Below, piece after piece: positions 5,772 through 6,318 of a stretch of DNA of 6,318 bases. How positions within the stretch are numbered: position 1 is the first letter of the stretch; the number at the start of each line of letters is the position of its first letter. The notes under the pieces are model-generated. The model did not search any database and was not told the DNA's origin. It worked only from the letters and a program-made list of their open reading frames with translations. Source of the DNA: Flavobacteriales bacterium (GTDB taxonomy: Bacteria > Bacteroidota > Bacteroidia > Flavobacteriales_D > Sanyastnellaceae); assembly GCA_028825055.1 (NCBI GenBank), contig JAPKAW010000105.1, forward strand, positions 1-6,318. Reading direction: 5' to 3'. Position numbers and translations under genes: made by a program.

Positions 5772-5775
5772 AGGA
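5772..5775 (+). promoter_or_regulatory. Shine-Dalgarno-like site before ccmE
   Basis: AGGA at 5772-5775 stands eight bases before ATG 5784. It is the only good Shine-Dalgarno match before a gene start in this operon and supports that start; the other ccm starts rely on overlap or very short gaps. Confidence 0.5.
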
Positions 5776-5783
5776 CTATTGTC

Positions 5784-6194
5784 ATGAAGAAATCGCACAT
5801 TGTCAGCTTAATCTTAGTCGCCGCGTTGGTAGGCACTTTCATTGCGACATTCACATCTACAAGTCGCTCTGTAGGGTTTATTGAAGCTGAGAGCATGGTG
5901 GGTGAAGAATGTAAGATTTCGGGCTCTTTGGTGCGCGAAGAGCCGGTCATATACGATCCAGAAACAGACCCTACCTTGACCGTTTTCCTCATGGAGGACA
6001 AAACGGGTGCACGACGACCGGTAAGACTTCTGAAAGCCAAGCCCACAGGCCTCGAGAACAGCGAGTCCATTGATCTTTACGGCACGATGAAAGACGGTGA
6101 ATTTCATGCCACTGAAATGCTCATGAAGTGCCCATCGAAGTACAATGAGAACAACCACGTTCTTCTTTCAGAAAACGAGGCCCCCCTATCCTAA
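5784..6194 (+). CDS. ccmE: Cytochrome c maturation heme chaperone CcmE, CxxxY variant
   Basis: A 136-residue periplasmic heme chaperone anchored by one N-terminal helix (about 5-24, after MKKSH). The rest is a compact OB-type beta barrel typical of CcmE: a strand at VGEECKISGSLVRE (39-52), then LTVFLMED (65-72), RPVRLL (78-83) and SIDLYGTMKDGEFHATEML (95-113). In classical CcmE the flexible tail carries HxxxY, whose His is covalently attached to heme. Here the equivalent is C116-P-S-K-Y120, a CxxxY motif, following the expected strand ending in MLMK. Cys-type CcmE proteins are known from sulfate reducers and archaea and, as I recall, are usual in Bacteroidota. A second cysteine, C43, lies in the barrel. 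It receives heme from CcmC and gives it to CcmF. The start has an AGGA eight bases upstream. The TAA stop shares one base with the ATG of the next gene (TAATG). Confidence 0.9.
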   Translation: MKKSHIVSLILVAALVGTFIATFTSTSRSVGFIEAESMVGEECKISGSLVREEPVIYDPETDPTLTVFLMEDKTGARRPVRLLKAKPTGLENSESIDLYGTMKDGEFHATEMLMKCPSKYNENNHVLLSENEAPLS

Positions 6195-6318
6195 TGGAAA
6201 CACTATTCAGTGGTGAGTGGATTGAAGCGGCATGGATCGGCCGCTTTCTGATTGCCCTAGCATTTGGTTCATCCCTTGTCTCTGTCATTTCCCTCATCCG
6301 CGGACATTATACGTGGGG
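6194..6318 (+). CDS. ccmF: Cytochrome c heme lyase CcmF/CcsA family (5' end; runs off right edge)
   Basis: The first 41 codons encode METLFSGEWIEAAW, then one hydrophobic segment (about 15-35) ending at IRGHYTW. This fits the N-terminus of CcmF, where an outer-face Gly-Glu-containing start precedes the first helix, and the gene is in the place of ccmF directly after ccmE. CcmF, a large WWD-domain membrane protein, takes heme from CcmE and attaches it to the CxxCH motif of apocytochromes. The start ATG overlaps the ccmE stop in TAATG, which favours translational coupling. None of the diagnostic WWD motif or histidines are within the window, so the call depends mostly on context. Confidence 0.75.
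   Translation, partial: METLFSGEWIEAAWIGRFLIALAFGSSLVSVISLIRGHYTW

Noticed and set aside
1..6318. CRISPR array, transposon ends, integrase sites or direct repeats
   Set aside because: Nothing of the kind was seen on reading both strands; genes are intact and densely packed, as in a stable chromosomal core region.

Overview
The window looks like chromosomal DNA of a member of the Bacteroidota, probably of the Flavobacteriales or a near relative. The evidence is the DUF4199 protein next to a dolichol-phosphate-mannose-synthase-like glycosyltransferase, the Bacteroidota-type promoter box TATCTTTG (consensus TAnnTTTG), weak or absent Shine-Dalgarno sequences at most starts, a CcmE with a CxxxY heme site, and a ccmBCDEF gene order typical of that phylum. 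No tRNA, rRNA, insertion sequence, CRISPR array or phage gene is visible. The DNA is almost fully coding, and no gene-free stretch exceeds 200 bases.

Layout: (1) Bases 1-816 on the minus strand hold a two-gene unit, a DUF4199 membrane protein followed by the first 86 codons of a family 2 glycosyltransferase that runs off the left edge. (2) Bases 850-969 hold a small bacterial SRP RNA on the plus strand, with a perfect -7 promoter box and a terminal stem followed by a T-rich tract. (3) Bases 1008-2516 (+) encode a biotin carboxylase subunit of an acyl-CoA carboxylase. It has no carboxyltransferase or biotin carrier gene beside it. (4) Bases 2513-3214 (-) encode a class III sirtuin convergent with the carboxylase gene; the two stop codons share one CTAG. 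(5) From 3281 to the right edge (+) runs a tightly packed operon: a DEDDh 3'-5' exonuclease of the ERI-1/KapD type, then ccmB, ccmC, ccmD-like, ccmE and the first 41 codons of ccmF. Most junctions overlap by one to four bases.

Function: the ccm genes encode the membrane part of System I cytochrome c maturation. CcmB (with a CcmA ATPase that is not in this window) and CcmC, with CcmD, load heme onto the periplasmic chaperone CcmE. CcmF then passes the heme to apocytochrome c. This copy departs from the enterobacterial model in three visible ways: CcmE carries Cys instead of the heme-linking His, CcmC has an extra periplasmic domain of about 130 residues in its first loop, and the WWD-type motif of CcmC lacks one tryptophan. 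The exonuclease is coupled to ccmB by an ATGA overlap, but no mechanistic link to heme is known to me. I see no wholly novel system here. The most interesting points are the variant Ccm machinery, the apparently zinc-ligand-poor sirtuin beside a carboxylase, and the near-leaderless start implied for the exonuclease operon.
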